The notes beneath the pieces were generated by a model that worked only from the letters and a program-made list of their open reading frames with translations, had not been told where the DNA came from and did not search any database. Source: DAITMV01 sp036834985 (GTDB lineage: Bacteria > Pseudomonadota > Gammaproteobacteria > Burkholderiales > Burkholderiaceae_B). Taken from it: a stretch of 15,749 nt of DNA. Positions within the stretch are counted from its first letter, which is position 1. Each line of letters begins with the position of its first letter. The DNA is taken from contig DAITMV010000056.1 of assembly GCA_036834985.1 (NCBI GenBank), positions 1-15,749 on the forward strand. The letters are read 5' to 3'. Of this stretch, positions 5,961 to 13,269 are shown one piece after another. The translations under genes and the position numbers were made by a program.

Positions 5961-6814
5961 TACAGCCAGTAAACAACCACGTACAGGCCCAGCCACACCA
6001 CGTCCACAAAGTGCCAGTACCAGGCAGCTGCCTCGAACGCAAAGTGATGATCAGGACGGAAGTGACCCTTGATGCAACGGAACATGATGACCGTCAGCAT
6101 GATGGCACCAATCGTCACGTGGAAACCGTGGAAACCAGTCAACAGGAAGAAAGTGGACCCGTAGATGCCGGAGGTCAGTTTCAGGTTCAGCTCTGAATAC
6201 GCATGCATGTATTCAAACACTTGGAAACCCATAAAGGTTGCGCCCAGCAACACGGTGAGCAGCAGACCAAAGACCAGCTTGCCGCGCTGATTGGCGAGCA
6301 TCGCGTGGTGAGCCCAGGTCAGGGTCACGCCGGAGGTCAGCAACAGGGCCGTGTTAATCGTGGGAATGGGCCATGGACCCATTGTCTCGAATTTCTCGAT
6401 CACACCTGCAGGTCCGATATTGGGCCAGTTAGCGGCAAAGTCAGGCCACAGAATCGCTTTGTGATCCAGATCGCCCAGCCAGGGCATGGTGATGGTCCGT
6501 GCGTAGAACAGGGCACCAAAAAAGGCTGCAAAAAACATGACTTCGGAGAAAATGAACCAACCCATGCTCCAGCGGAAGGACACATCCACACGATCACTGT
6601 AACTGCCGCCCTCAGACTCGCCGATCACGTTGCCGAACCAGCTAAACAGGGTAAAGAACAGCAACGCCAAACCGGCGGCCAAAGACATCGGACCCCAGCT
6701 TTGCTCGTTTACCCAAGCCGCTGCACCGGCGCCAAAGAACAACATCGCCAGCGAACCGACGACAGGCCACTGAGACAGGCCAGGTACAAAATAGTACGGT
6801 GCGTTTGCACGCAT
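5960..6814 (-). CDS. ctaE: Cytochrome c oxidase subunit III
   Basis: Subunit III is a seven-helix membrane protein without cofactors that stabilises the aa3 core and supports proton uptake. The 284-residue product carries clear COX3 segments: SFRWSMGWFIFSEVMFF, WAHHAML, GFQVFEYMHA, FFLLTGFHGFHVTIGA and, at the end, AAAWYWHFVDVVWLGLY, with the conserved WHFVD motif. ATG 6814 is chosen because AAAGGAG (minus strand, 6823-6829) lies 8 bases before it. The frame is open upstream to 6877 but that part overlaps the DUF2970 gene. It is the last gene of the ctaC operon, its stop touching the bidirectional terminator. Confidence 0.98.
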   Translation of the reverse strand: MRANAPYYFVPGLSQWPVVGSLAMLFFGAGAAAWVNEQSWGPMSLAAGLALLFFTLFSWFGNVIGESEGGSYSDRVDVSFRWSMGWFIFSEVMFFAAFFGALFYARTITMPWLGDLDHKAILWPDFAANWPNIGPAGVIEKFETMGPWPIPTINTALLLTSGVTLTWAHHAMLANQRGKLVFGLLLTVLLGATFMGFQVFEYMHAYSELNLKLTSGIYGSTFFLLTGFHGFHVTIGAIMLTVIMFRCIKGHFRPDHHFAFEAAAWYWHFVDVVWLGLYVVVYWL

Positions 6815-6822
6815 GACGACTT

Positions 6823-6829
6823 CTCCTTT
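6823..6829 (-). promoter_or_regulatory. Ribosome-binding site fixing the ctaE start
   Basis: AAAGGAG on the minus strand, 8 bases before ATG 6814. It supports this start over the longer open frame reaching 6877. Confidence 0.85.
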
Positions 6830-6866
6830 AATCACAATCTTTTTATAAACCTTTACCGTTACCGGC

Positions 6867-7109
6867 CTAGCCGACAACCGTTCTTACCAGCAGAATCAAT
6901 GATGCAACAAATACTGCAGCGACCAACAGGCCGACGATAATGACATGGATCGGATTTAGCGTCTCCATGTCTTTGGTGCGTTTATCGCTACGGCGCACAC
7001 CAAAAAAAGACCACAGTACTGCACTCAACGTCTGCGTGAAAGACGACTTCTTTACGTTCTCCGCCGACACACCCTGTGGGGTTTTGACGGCATCATGCTT
7101 ATCGTTCAT
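6867..7109 (-). CDS. DUF2970 small membrane protein
   Basis: The 80-residue protein has a soluble N-terminal part, then the family core SAVLWSFFGVRRSDKRTKDM (about 29-48) and one C-terminal membrane helix (about 55-77, HVIIVGLLVAAVFVASLILLV). This matches DUF2970, found between ctaG and ctaE in betaproteobacteria. ATG 7109 is preferred over GTG 7115 because AGGA lies 7 bases before the ATG. Spacing is 27 bases after ctaG and 52 bases before ctaE, so it is in the same operon. Its function is unknown; a role in oxidase assembly or stability is inferred from position alone. Confidence 0.88.
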   Translation of the reverse strand: MNDKHDAVKTPQGVSAENVKKSSFTQTLSAVLWSFFGVRRSDKRTKDMETLNPIHVIIVGLLVAAVFVASLILLVRTVVG

Positions 7110-7136
7110 ACCCACGTCCTGTCTGGCGCGCGTTCA

Positions 7137-7709
7137 TCACTTCACGGGCGCTTGCGCGACGCCAGCCACTTCAAAAAATGTGTAGGACAAGGTAATTGTC
7201 TTTATATCCTGCGGCAGCTTGGGGTCAATCACAAACACCACGGGAAACGATTTGGTCTGAGACGGTTCAAACGGCTGCTGTTTGAAGCAAAAACACTCGA
7301 GCTTGTGAAAGTGCGAAGCCGCCTGCATCGGTGCATAGCTTGGGATGGCCTGGCCTTGTACCTTGCGTGGCAAATTGTTGTGAATATCGTAGTTCACCTG
7401 CACGACTTCACCCGGATGCACGTCCATGTGACGCTTCTCGGGTTTGAACAACCATGGGCCTTGGGTATTGGCATCAAACTCGATGGAGACGGTACGCGTG
7501 GTGTCCACCTGCGTATTTTTGAGCAACGCGACATCGTCACGACGGGTCAGGACATTAATACCCGTCATTTCACAGATTTTCTTGTACAGGGGCACCAAGG
7601 CATAGCCGAACGCAAACATCAGCCCGGCAATCACACACAGGCGCGTCAGCATCTGGCGGTTGACCCCCAGAATTCTCTTGCCCCGTACTGTTGTTGCCGG
7701 TGTAGACAT
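7137..7709 (-). CDS. ctaG: Cytochrome c oxidase assembly protein CtaG/Cox11 (CuB insertion)
   Basis: Cox11 delivers copper to the CuB site of subunit I. The 190-residue protein has one N-terminal membrane helix (about 20-40) and a periplasmic immunoglobulin-like domain. The copper-binding pair C139-F-C141 in the signature ECFCF is present, as is a conserved Cys at 46 (YKKICEMTG). The downstream segment FPVVFVIDP and the end TLSYTFFEV are also typical. No good ribosome-binding site precedes ATG 7709. It lies 30 bases after the 41-aa gene and may be translated by re-initiation from it. The name ctaG here means the Cox11 family, not the unrelated B. subtilis CtaG. Confidence 0.96.
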   Translation of the reverse strand: MSTPATTVRGKRILGVNRQMLTRLCVIAGLMFAFGYALVPLYKKICEMTGINVLTRRDDVALLKNTQVDTTRTVSIEFDANTQGPWLFKPEKRHMDVHPGEVVQVNYDIHNNLPRKVQGQAIPSYAPMQAASHFHKLECFCFKQQPFEPSQTKSFPVVFVIDPKLPQDIKTITLSYTFFEVAGVAQAPVK

Positions 7710-7739
7710 GGTTGTGTAGGTAGTGGGTAAAGCCTTGGC

Positions 7740-7865
7740 TTACATGCCAAAAAATATGGTTTTGAGCATGATGCCAACAAAAAACACCAGGGCCACCGAC
7801 GTCATGATCAAGCCCAGACGTTTGTTTTTAGCTGACTGCTGTGCAGCCAGTTCGGATTTGGACAT
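7740..7865 (-). CDS. Cytochrome oxidase small assembly protein (41 aa)
   Basis: A 41-codon frame reads MSKSELAAQQSAKNKRLGL, then one hydrophobic helix (about 18-33), and ends FFGM-stop. A good ribosome-binding site (AGGA) sits 7 bases before ATG 7865. Burkholderiales carry a short single-helix protein of this form, with a basic NKR-L segment then a helix ending in K...FFG, between ctaD and ctaG. It is commonly annotated as a cytochrome oxidase small assembly protein. The gene lies 113 bases after ctaD and 30 bases before ctaG. Its exact role is not established; the call rests on pattern and context. Confidence 0.82.
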   Translation of the reverse strand: MSKSELAAQQSAKNKRLGLIMTSVALVFFVGIMLKTIFFGM

Positions 7866-7942
7866 GGTTGTTTCCTAAAAGCATACATTCATCGAAATAC
7901 TCGCGAGGCCTGGCTATCCGGCTGCAAGCACTTGGATGAACG

Positions 7943-7964
7943 GGGTGCCTCCTACAAGGCACCC
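7943..7964. repeat. Hairpin in the ctaD to small-protein gap
   Basis: GGGTGCCT (7943-7950) and AGGCACCC (7957-7964) form a perfect 8-bp GC-rich stem with a 6-base loop, just after the ctaD stop. There is no T-run on either side, so it is not an ordinary intrinsic terminator. It may be an RNA processing or 3'-protection structure that sets the ratio of ctaD to downstream assembly genes. The rest of this 113-base gap shows nothing else. Confidence 0.65.
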
Positions 7965-7978
7965 GGCTCATGACCGAA

Positions 7979-9580
7979 TTACTTCACCAGAGGAGGTTCC
8001 TCAAAGGTGTGGAAGGGAGCAGGTGAAGGAACCGTCCATTCCAGACCTTCAGCGCCATCCCATGGCTTGGCGGGTGCAGGTTCGCCTTTTTGACCAGCCC
8101 ATGCCTTGAGCACAACGTACAGGAACAGCAGTTGTGACAAGCCGAACCAGAACGCGCCCACGGTGGCGATTCTGTGAAAGTCTGCGAACTGCATGGCGTA
8201 GTCTGCATAGCGGCGTGGCATACCGGCCAGACCCAGGAAGTGCATCGGGAAGAACGTGACGTTAAAGCTGATCATCGAGCTCCAGAAGTGCACCTTACCC
8301 AGTGTTTCGTCGTACATGCGACCGGACCACTTGGGCAACCAGTAGTAGGTACCCGCAAACAGGGCAAACAGGGAGCCGGCCACCAATACGTAATGGAAGT
8401 GAGCCACCACGTAGTAGGTATCCTGCAACTGAATGTCGATCGGCGCCACGGCCAGGATCAGACCCGTAAAACCGCCCATGGTAAACACGAAAATAAAGCC
8501 GACGGCAAACAGCATGGGAGTTTCGAAGGTCATGGACCCTCTCCACATGGTTGCAAGCCAGTTAAACACTTTTACGCCGGTCGGAATGGCGATCAGCATG
8601 GTGGCGTACATGAAGAACAACTGGCCTGTAACAGGCATGCCGGTTGTAAACATGTGGTGGGCCCATACGATGAACGACAGGATCGCAATCGATGAGGTTG
8701 CATACACCATGGAGCTGTAGCCAAACAGTGTCTTGCGTGCAAACGTGGGGACAATGTGGGAGATAATGCCGAAGGCCGGCAGAATCATGATGTACACCTC
8801 GGGGTGACCGAAGAACCAGAAAATGTGCTGGTACATGACGGGGTCACCACCACCGGCTGCATTAAAGAACGACGTGCCAAAGTGGCGATCGGTCAGCATC
8901 ATGGTGATGGCACCGGCCAAGACAGGCATCACGGCGATCAGCAGATAAGCGGTGATCAACCAGGTCCAAGCGAACATCGGCATTTTCATCAGGGTCATGC
9001 CAGGTGCGCGCATGTTCAAGATGGTGGTGATGATGTTGATCGAACCCATGATCGACGACGCGCCCAGCATGTGCATCGCAAAAATCGCGGCATCCATGCC
9101 AGGGCCCATCTGTACCGACAACGGTGCGTATAAAGTCCAGCCGGCAGCAGTTGCTCCACCTGGCATGAAGAATGACGTGGTCAGCAACAGGGCAGCGGGA
9201 ATCATCAGCCAGAAGCTGAAGTTGTTCATCCGGGCGAACGCCATGTCTGAACAGCCAATCTGCAGCGGAATCATCCAGTTGGCAAAGCCCACAAACGCCG
9301 GCATGACCGCACCAAACACCATGATCAAACCATGCATGGTGGTCAGCTGGTTAAAAAACTCTGGCTGGAACAGTTGCAGGCCAGGGCTGAACAATTCAGC
9401 ACGCAGCAACAGGGCCAGGATGCCGCCCTCGAGCAGCATGGTGAAAGAGAAAATCAGGTACATCGTACCGATGTCTTTGTGGTTGGTGGCAAACAGCCAG
9501 CGACGCCATCCGTGAGGATGATCGTGCGCGTGATCGTGATGATCATGGCCGTGTGCGACATCTACTGCAGTAGCGCTCAT
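7979..9580 (-). CDS. ctaD: Cytochrome c oxidase subunit I (heme a, heme a3-CuB)
   Basis: Subunit I is the catalytic, proton-pumping core reducing O2 to water. The 533-residue protein has twelve membrane helices. Metal ligands are all present: H83 (TTMHGLIM) and H396 for heme a, H394 for heme a3 (AHFHYVL), H259 plus Tyr263 (GHPEVY, the cross-linked pair) and H308/H309 (WAHHMFT) for CuB. D-channel residues D112 (SDMAFARMNN) and E261, and K-channel K337 (PTGVKVFNW), mark it as an A1-type heme-copper oxidase. The N-terminal 25 residues are very rich in His and Asp. ATG 9580 has GAGGAG 7 bases upstream. ctaC ends 18 bases before it. Confidence 0.99.
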   Translation of the reverse strand: MSATAVDVAHGHDHHDHAHDHPHGWRRWLFATNHKDIGTMYLIFSFTMLLEGGILALLLRAELFSPGLQLFQPEFFNQLTTMHGLIMVFGAVMPAFVGFANWMIPLQIGCSDMAFARMNNFSFWLMIPAALLLTTSFFMPGGATAAGWTLYAPLSVQMGPGMDAAIFAMHMLGASSIMGSINIITTILNMRAPGMTLMKMPMFAWTWLITAYLLIAVMPVLAGAITMMLTDRHFGTSFFNAAGGGDPVMYQHIFWFFGHPEVYIMILPAFGIISHIVPTFARKTLFGYSSMVYATSSIAILSFIVWAHHMFTTGMPVTGQLFFMYATMLIAIPTGVKVFNWLATMWRGSMTFETPMLFAVGFIFVFTMGGFTGLILAVAPIDIQLQDTYYVVAHFHYVLVAGSLFALFAGTYYWLPKWSGRMYDETLGKVHFWSSMISFNVTFFPMHFLGLAGMPRRYADYAMQFADFHRIATVGAFWFGLSQLLFLYVVLKAWAGQKGEPAPAKPWDGAEGLEWTVPSPAPFHTFEEPPLVK

Positions 9581-9587
9581 TTGAATA

Positions 9588-9593
9588 CTCCTC
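9588..9593 (-). promoter_or_regulatory. Strong ribosome-binding site of ctaD
   Basis: GAGGAG on the minus strand, 7 bases before ATG 9580, in the 18-base gap after ctaC. It confirms the start that includes the His-rich N-terminus. Confidence 0.85.
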
Positions 9594-9598
9594 GCAAC

Positions 9599-10738
9599 TT
9601 ATTTCCGTGCCGCTGTGACGTCAGCGGGTTGAACAACCGGATCAGTACCGGCGCCTGCGTTAGACCATGCATTACGGGTGTAGGTAATGACCGACGCAAT
9701 TTCTACGTCTGACAGTGCCTTCCATGACGGCATGCCCTGATTTTTACCGTTCAGCAATACGGTGATTTGATCTGCTTTGGGGCCTTTGACAACCACATCG
9801 CCATCAAGCGCCGGGAATGCACCGGGCACGCCTTTGCCGTTGGCCTGGTGACAGGCGGCGCAGTTGGCACCGAACACTTTTTCACCACGAGCCTTGAGTT
9901 CGTCAGGAGTCCACACCTTGTTGGGGTCATCAGCCAACGCGAGCATTTCTTTCTTTTTGCCCTCAACCCAAGCCTTGTAGTCGGCTTCGGATTTGACTTC
10001 AACGACGATTGGCATAAAGGCGTGTTCCTTGCCGCACAACTCGGCACACTGACCACGGTAAACGCCGACCTTCTCAGCCTTGAACCAGGTATCACGGACA
10101 AAACCGGGGATCGCATCCTGCTTGACGCCAAACGCTGGGATCATCCAGGCGTGAATCACGTCATTGGCGGTGGTTACGATACGCACTTTTTTGTTAACGG
10201 GAACCACCAGGTTGTTATCGACTTCCATCAGATAATTTTCACCTTTGGCAGCGATGTTTTTGATCTGGTCGCGCGGGGTGGTCAAAGTGGATAGGAAGGA
10301 AATGCCTTCGCCTTCACCCTTGAGGTAGTCGTAACCCCATTTCCACTGATAGCCTGTGGCTTTGATGGTGATGTCGGCGTTGGAGGTGTCCTTCATGGCG
10401 ACCACAGTTTTGGTCGCGGGCAAGGCCATGCCGATCACAATGAGGAACGGAACCAAGGTCCAGATGATTTCAACCGTGGTACTTTCGTGGAAATCAGCGG
10501 GCTTGTAACCCTTTGACTTGCGATGAGCGTAGATCGAATAAAACATCACGCCAAACACAGCCACAAAAATCACCAGACAGATCACCAGCATCAGGGTGTG
10601 CAGATCATAGATCTGTTCCGCGATTTTGGTCACTGGTGGCGCTAGGTTGTACTGGTGCTCACTGGCCGCCATCGCAGAAGTGGACATCAACGCGAGCGCT
10701 GCGGCCATTCCACGGGTGCCGAAAGGTTGCTTAACCAT
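9599..10738 (-). CDS. ctaC: Cytochrome c oxidase subunit II with fused C-terminal cytochrome c domain (caa3-like)
   Basis: Subunit II takes electrons from cytochrome c through its binuclear CuA centre. The 379-residue product has a signal peptide (about 1-25, ending SAMA), two membrane helices (about 44-70 and 88-108) and a periplasmic cupredoxin domain. CuA ligands are visible: H196, then C231, E233, C235, H239 and M242 in GQCAELCGKEHAFMP. After a Lys-rich linker there is a cytochrome c domain with heme motif C293-AA-C296-H297 and likely axial Met336 (NQGMPSW), so electrons may enter through a tethered heme. ATG 10738 is preferred to an upstream in-frame TTG at 10759 because GAGGAAA directly precedes it. 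It follows the DUF2244 gene by 40 bases. Confidence 0.98.
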   Translation of the reverse strand: MVKQPFGTRGMAAALALMSTSAMAASEHQYNLAPPVTKIAEQIYDLHTLMLVICLVIFVAVFGVMFYSIYAHRKSKGYKPADFHESTTVEIIWTLVPFLIVIGMALPATKTVVAMKDTSNADITIKATGYQWKWGYDYLKGEGEGISFLSTLTTPRDQIKNIAAKGENYLMEVDNNLVVPVNKKVRIVTTANDVIHAWMIPAFGVKQDAIPGFVRDTWFKAEKVGVYRGQCAELCGKEHAFMPIVVEVKSEADYKAWVEGKKKEMLALADDPNKVWTPDELKARGEKVFGANCAACHQANGKGVPGAFPALDGDVVVKGPKADQITVLLNGKNQGMPSWKALSDVEIASVITYTRNAWSNAGAGTDPVVQPADVTAARK

Positions 10739-10741
10739 GGC

Positions 10742-10748
10742 TTTCCTC
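10742..10748 (-). promoter_or_regulatory. Ribosome-binding site fixing the ctaC start
   Basis: GAGGAAA on the minus strand, with the GAGG core 6 bases before ATG 10738. This excludes the TTG at 10759, which lies upstream of the site. Confidence 0.85.
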
Positions 10749-10778
10749 AAAAATCCCAAATCAAAAAATTAAACATCG

Positions 10779-11327
10779 TCAGATCGTCGCACGTGCTATG
10801 GCCAGTCGTAACTCTCTGGCCACCGAGGGGCGCAAACGGTCTTCAATAAATTTATCCAGCCGCACCTCAAGTGATTGACACCTGAGCACCAACTTCGCTT
10901 TGTACGCATCCGCGTACTCAACTCGCGTCCACGCAGGGTTCAACTCAAACAACTGCTGCTTGCCTGCCCGGATGCGTTGAACCATCAGGGTACCAGGCCG
11001 AATCTCAATCCGATCCATATCGCCGGCGTGTTGTGCGTAATACAAAAACGCACCGCCCACCAGCATCATCTCCAGCCCGGCAAATGGAACCACAACCCAC
11101 AGCCCCATCAGCGCAAAGCCAGATGCAATCACCAATGAAACAACACACAAACTTGCAAACCAGGCCAACAACTGCCGTGGAGTTAATGCGCAGTTTTGCT
11201 TAAACAACCAACAATGCGCGGGCAACGCCTGCGCAGCAGCCATGGAATCAGTTACAACACACCCTGCATCCTGATCAATTTGAATAGGAACTCTATGTTG
11301 ATCAACACAGTCAAAAACTTGTGCCAT
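10779..11327 (-). CDS. DUF2244 membrane protein
   Basis: The 182-residue protein fits the DUF2244 family. After a polar N-terminal region comes the signature WLFKQNCALTPRQLLAWF (about 40-57), then two adjacent membrane helices (about 52-73 and 77-98, including VVVPFAGLEMMLVG), then HAGDMDRIEI and the C-terminal part with LNPAWTRVEY. The family is common in Alpha- and Betaproteobacteria and often sits directly upstream of ctaC, as here. Its function is not known. The start at 11327 has AGGTGA just upstream. It is downstream of a good promoter and appears to be the first gene of the structural oxidase operon; some relatives are shorter at the N-terminus, so a later start is possible. Confidence 0.88.
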   Translation of the reverse strand: MAQVFDCVDQHRVPIQIDQDAGCVVTDSMAAAQALPAHCWLFKQNCALTPRQLLAWFASLCVVSLVIASGFALMGLWVVVPFAGLEMMLVGGAFLYYAQHAGDMDRIEIRPGTLMVQRIRAGKQQLFELNPAWTRVEYADAYKAKLVLRCQSLEVRLDKFIEDRLRPSVARELRLAIARATI

Positions 11328-11367
11328 GACTCACCTGTGCACCGTACGGTTCAAGCGAAACCTTCGC

Positions 11368-11397
11368 ATTATAGGGTCCAAGCCGCTCACGGTTCAA
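11368..11397 (-). promoter_or_regulatory. Sigma-70 promoter of the DUF2244-ctaC oxidase operon
   Basis: On the minus strand, TTGAAC (11392-11397) and a perfect TATAAT (11368-11373) are separated by 18 bases. The expected transcript start, near 11361, lies about 34 bases before the DUF2244 ATG. The -35 box is one of three GGTTCAA-type words in this 141-base intergenic region (11328-11468), which otherwise holds no gene. Confidence 0.72.
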
Positions 11398-11468
11398 CCA
11401 AACGAGGCATTAAAATACAAAAAATTGCAGTTCGATGCTGCCGTTTGAACCAAGCGGGTTGCCGCAGA

Positions 11469-12503
11469 TCAGGTATTTTTGTTGTGACGGTCGCGCTGCC
11501 GGCCACCAATCTCATCAACTGAGATCCGTGCTTCGGAGGATCGCTTGGGACGATCAACGCGCCATGCATGACCATAAATCACTTCAAGGGTCAATGGCAA
11601 GCGCTGGCTGACTGGATCCCTTGATTTATCCAGATACTCGGACAACCGGAAAAAAAACCCGCGCCCCCGCAATCCGGGCAATGACTGCCCGTCCTGGGTC
11701 AACGGCCAGCCGGACTCGGTCTGCCGCCACTCGGCCAGCAAGGCAGCCGCATTGGCGTAGGTCAGCGTGAGCTTTTCCATTTCCATGACCGGGTCAGAAA
11801 ACCCAGCGTGCACCAGCGCGTCGCCAAGGTCATGCATATCGGCATAATCCCATCCATCCAGCCCCATACCCTGAGCCGCGTGCCGCAGCTGCAAGCCCGA
11901 ATCGGGCCCCAGACAGGAAAAAAACAAAGCCCCACCCGGCTGCAAGACCTGCGCCCATTGTTGCAAAACCTCCTGAGGTGCTTGCAGACGATGGAGCAGC
12001 ATATTGGACCACACCAGCCCAACGGAAGACGGCTGCAACGAAATGCGTCCATCAGGGGCTTCGACGGTTTGGTACGCCGGCGCCTTGGGTTTACTGAACA
12101 GACCGTTGAGCGAGCGACTCAGAAAGGCTTTGCTGATCCGCTGACCGAGCGACCCCTCGTTACGCAAATCAGCATCACCCGCCAAATCACTCTGTGGCTT
12201 GATGTGCAACACTTCACGACCGGGGTATTGAGCGGCCAGTCTCGCGACCAGCGCCGGATGCGCCCAGCTGTGATCCAGCATGGCCCCGTCAATTGGTTTG
12301 AGCCACTGCGCTCGGTCGAGCATGCGGTCTTGCACTTCATTGAGCAAAAACGGAGCTTCCGGGGTAAAGCGGGGGTTGTAGGCCTCCGCAGTCCGACGCG
12401 CCCACTGCAAGGCAAAGCGCGCATCACTGCGCGGATGCTTCCAGAACGACTCGGAGGGCTCAGGGTCAGGCTGAGCCTTAAACATAGCGGAATTGGCACT
12501 CAT
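11469..12503 (-). CDS. BioC-like SAM-dependent methyltransferase-family protein with degenerate SAM motif
   Basis: The 344-residue protein resembles the BioC-like methyltransferases of Burkholderiales. The second half of the Rossmann domain is clear: LVWSNMLLHRLQAPQEVLQQWAQVLQPGGALFFSCLGPDS, about 163-202, corresponds to motifs IV-VI and the post-motif loop. The N-terminal leader (about 40-65, LLNEVQDRMLDR) and the C-terminal segment LPLTLEVIYGHAWR are also typical. However, motif I, normally an LDLGCGTG-like glycine loop, reads LDHSWAHPAL (76-85) and lacks the glycines that hold SAM. Activity and substrate are therefore uncertain, and I do not assign bioC. The gene is divergent from comF with only 7 bases between start codons; no good ribosome-binding site is visible. 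Confidence 0.82.
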   Translation of the reverse strand: MSANSAMFKAQPDPEPSESFWKHPRSDARFALQWARRTAEAYNPRFTPEAPFLLNEVQDRMLDRAQWLKPIDGAMLDHSWAHPALVARLAAQYPGREVLHIKPQSDLAGDADLRNEGSLGQRISKAFLSRSLNGLFSKPKAPAYQTVEAPDGRISLQPSSVGLVWSNMLLHRLQAPQEVLQQWAQVLQPGGALFFSCLGPDSGLQLRHAAQGMGLDGWDYADMHDLGDALVHAGFSDPVMEMEKLTLTYANAAALLAEWRQTESGWPLTQDGQSLPGLRGRGFFFRLSEYLDKSRDPVSQRLPLTLEVIYGHAWRVDRPKRSSEARISVDEIGGRQRDRHNKNT

Positions 12504-12510
12504 AAGTCAT

Positions 12511-13269
12511 ATGACACATCTGATCAACCGGGTGGCAGCCACAGCCGCCAGAACCTTGAGTATATGCCTTCCTGGGCAATGTGCAGCTTGCAGTGCGTCA
12601 ATTTCAGCCCAAGAGGCCTGGCAAAACCGGCAAAACAGCCTGTGCAACCGCTGCGATCAGGTCTTGTTTGCACCGTCGATGGTGATGTGCCAACAGTGCG
12701 CCCTTCCCTTAGGACCACGCTTGCAGGCATTTGGCTGGACCCACTGCAGACACTGTCGAGCAGCGCCCAAGGACCTGCTCAGCGTCGCAGCTACGAGGTA
12801 TCAACCGCCGCTGGACGGATTGATTCAACGGCTCAAATATGGAGGCGACACCACGCTGGCCAAGCTGTTTGCCCAAAAAATCCACCAGCGATGGATATCG
12901 ATGACCCAAGCATCAGCGCTTCCTGACGTGTGGCTGCCCATCCCGGTGAGCCGCCAGCGAATCGCCGAACGCGGCTACAATCAGGCTTTGCTGATCGCCA
13001 GACATCTGGCACGACTCACAGCCCGCCCCTGCCAGGCTGATTGGTTGGTCAAGACAAGGCACACCACCAGCCAGGCCGACCTGAGCGAAGCCGCTCGCCG
13101 CAGAAATTTGCAAGACGCCTTTGCGGTGCGTGACTGCGTACAAGGCCTGCGGATTGGGCTGGTGGACGATGTGATGACCACCGGCGCGACGCTCAACACC
13201 GTTCGTGACGTACTGCAGGCAGCGCGGGCAGGCCCGATCAGTTATTGGATAGTAGCGAGAACACCCGAA
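12511..13269 (+). CDS. comF: ComF-family phosphoribosyltransferase-like protein (amidophosphoribosyltransferase family)
   Basis: ComF proteins are linked to DNA uptake and processing; the biochemical reaction is unsettled. The protein starting at ATG 12511 has 253 residues. Its N-terminal half has CxxC pairs (C24/C27, C45/C48, C60/C63, C79/C82) that likely bind zinc. The C-terminal half is a type I phosphoribosyltransferase domain with the family segments DGLIQRLKYGGD, PVSRQRIAERGYNQA and the PRPP loop GLVDDVMTTGATL (216-228). ATG 12511 is preferred to an upstream in-frame TTG at 12493. The coding sequence ends in GAA; the TGA at 13270-13272 overlaps the trmL ATG at 13269, so translation of the two is coupled. 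Confidence 0.9.

Noticed and set aside
6203..6940. A 245-codon plus-strand open frame over ctaE and the DUF2970 gene
   Set aside because: It is antisense to certain genes, rich in His and Gln with no family resemblance, and arises from the codon bias of ctaE.
11427..11441. Possible terminator after the methyltransferase gene (GCAG, 7-base loop, CTGC, then AATTTTTTG on the minus strand)
   Set aside because: The stem is only 4 bp, too weak to call, although the T-run is suggestive.
11808..12926. A 372-codon open frame on the plus strand spanning the methyltransferase antisense and the start of comF
   Set aside because: It is antisense to a clear methyltransferase-family gene and out of frame with comF. 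It has no recognisable domain and a composition typical of a shadow frame.
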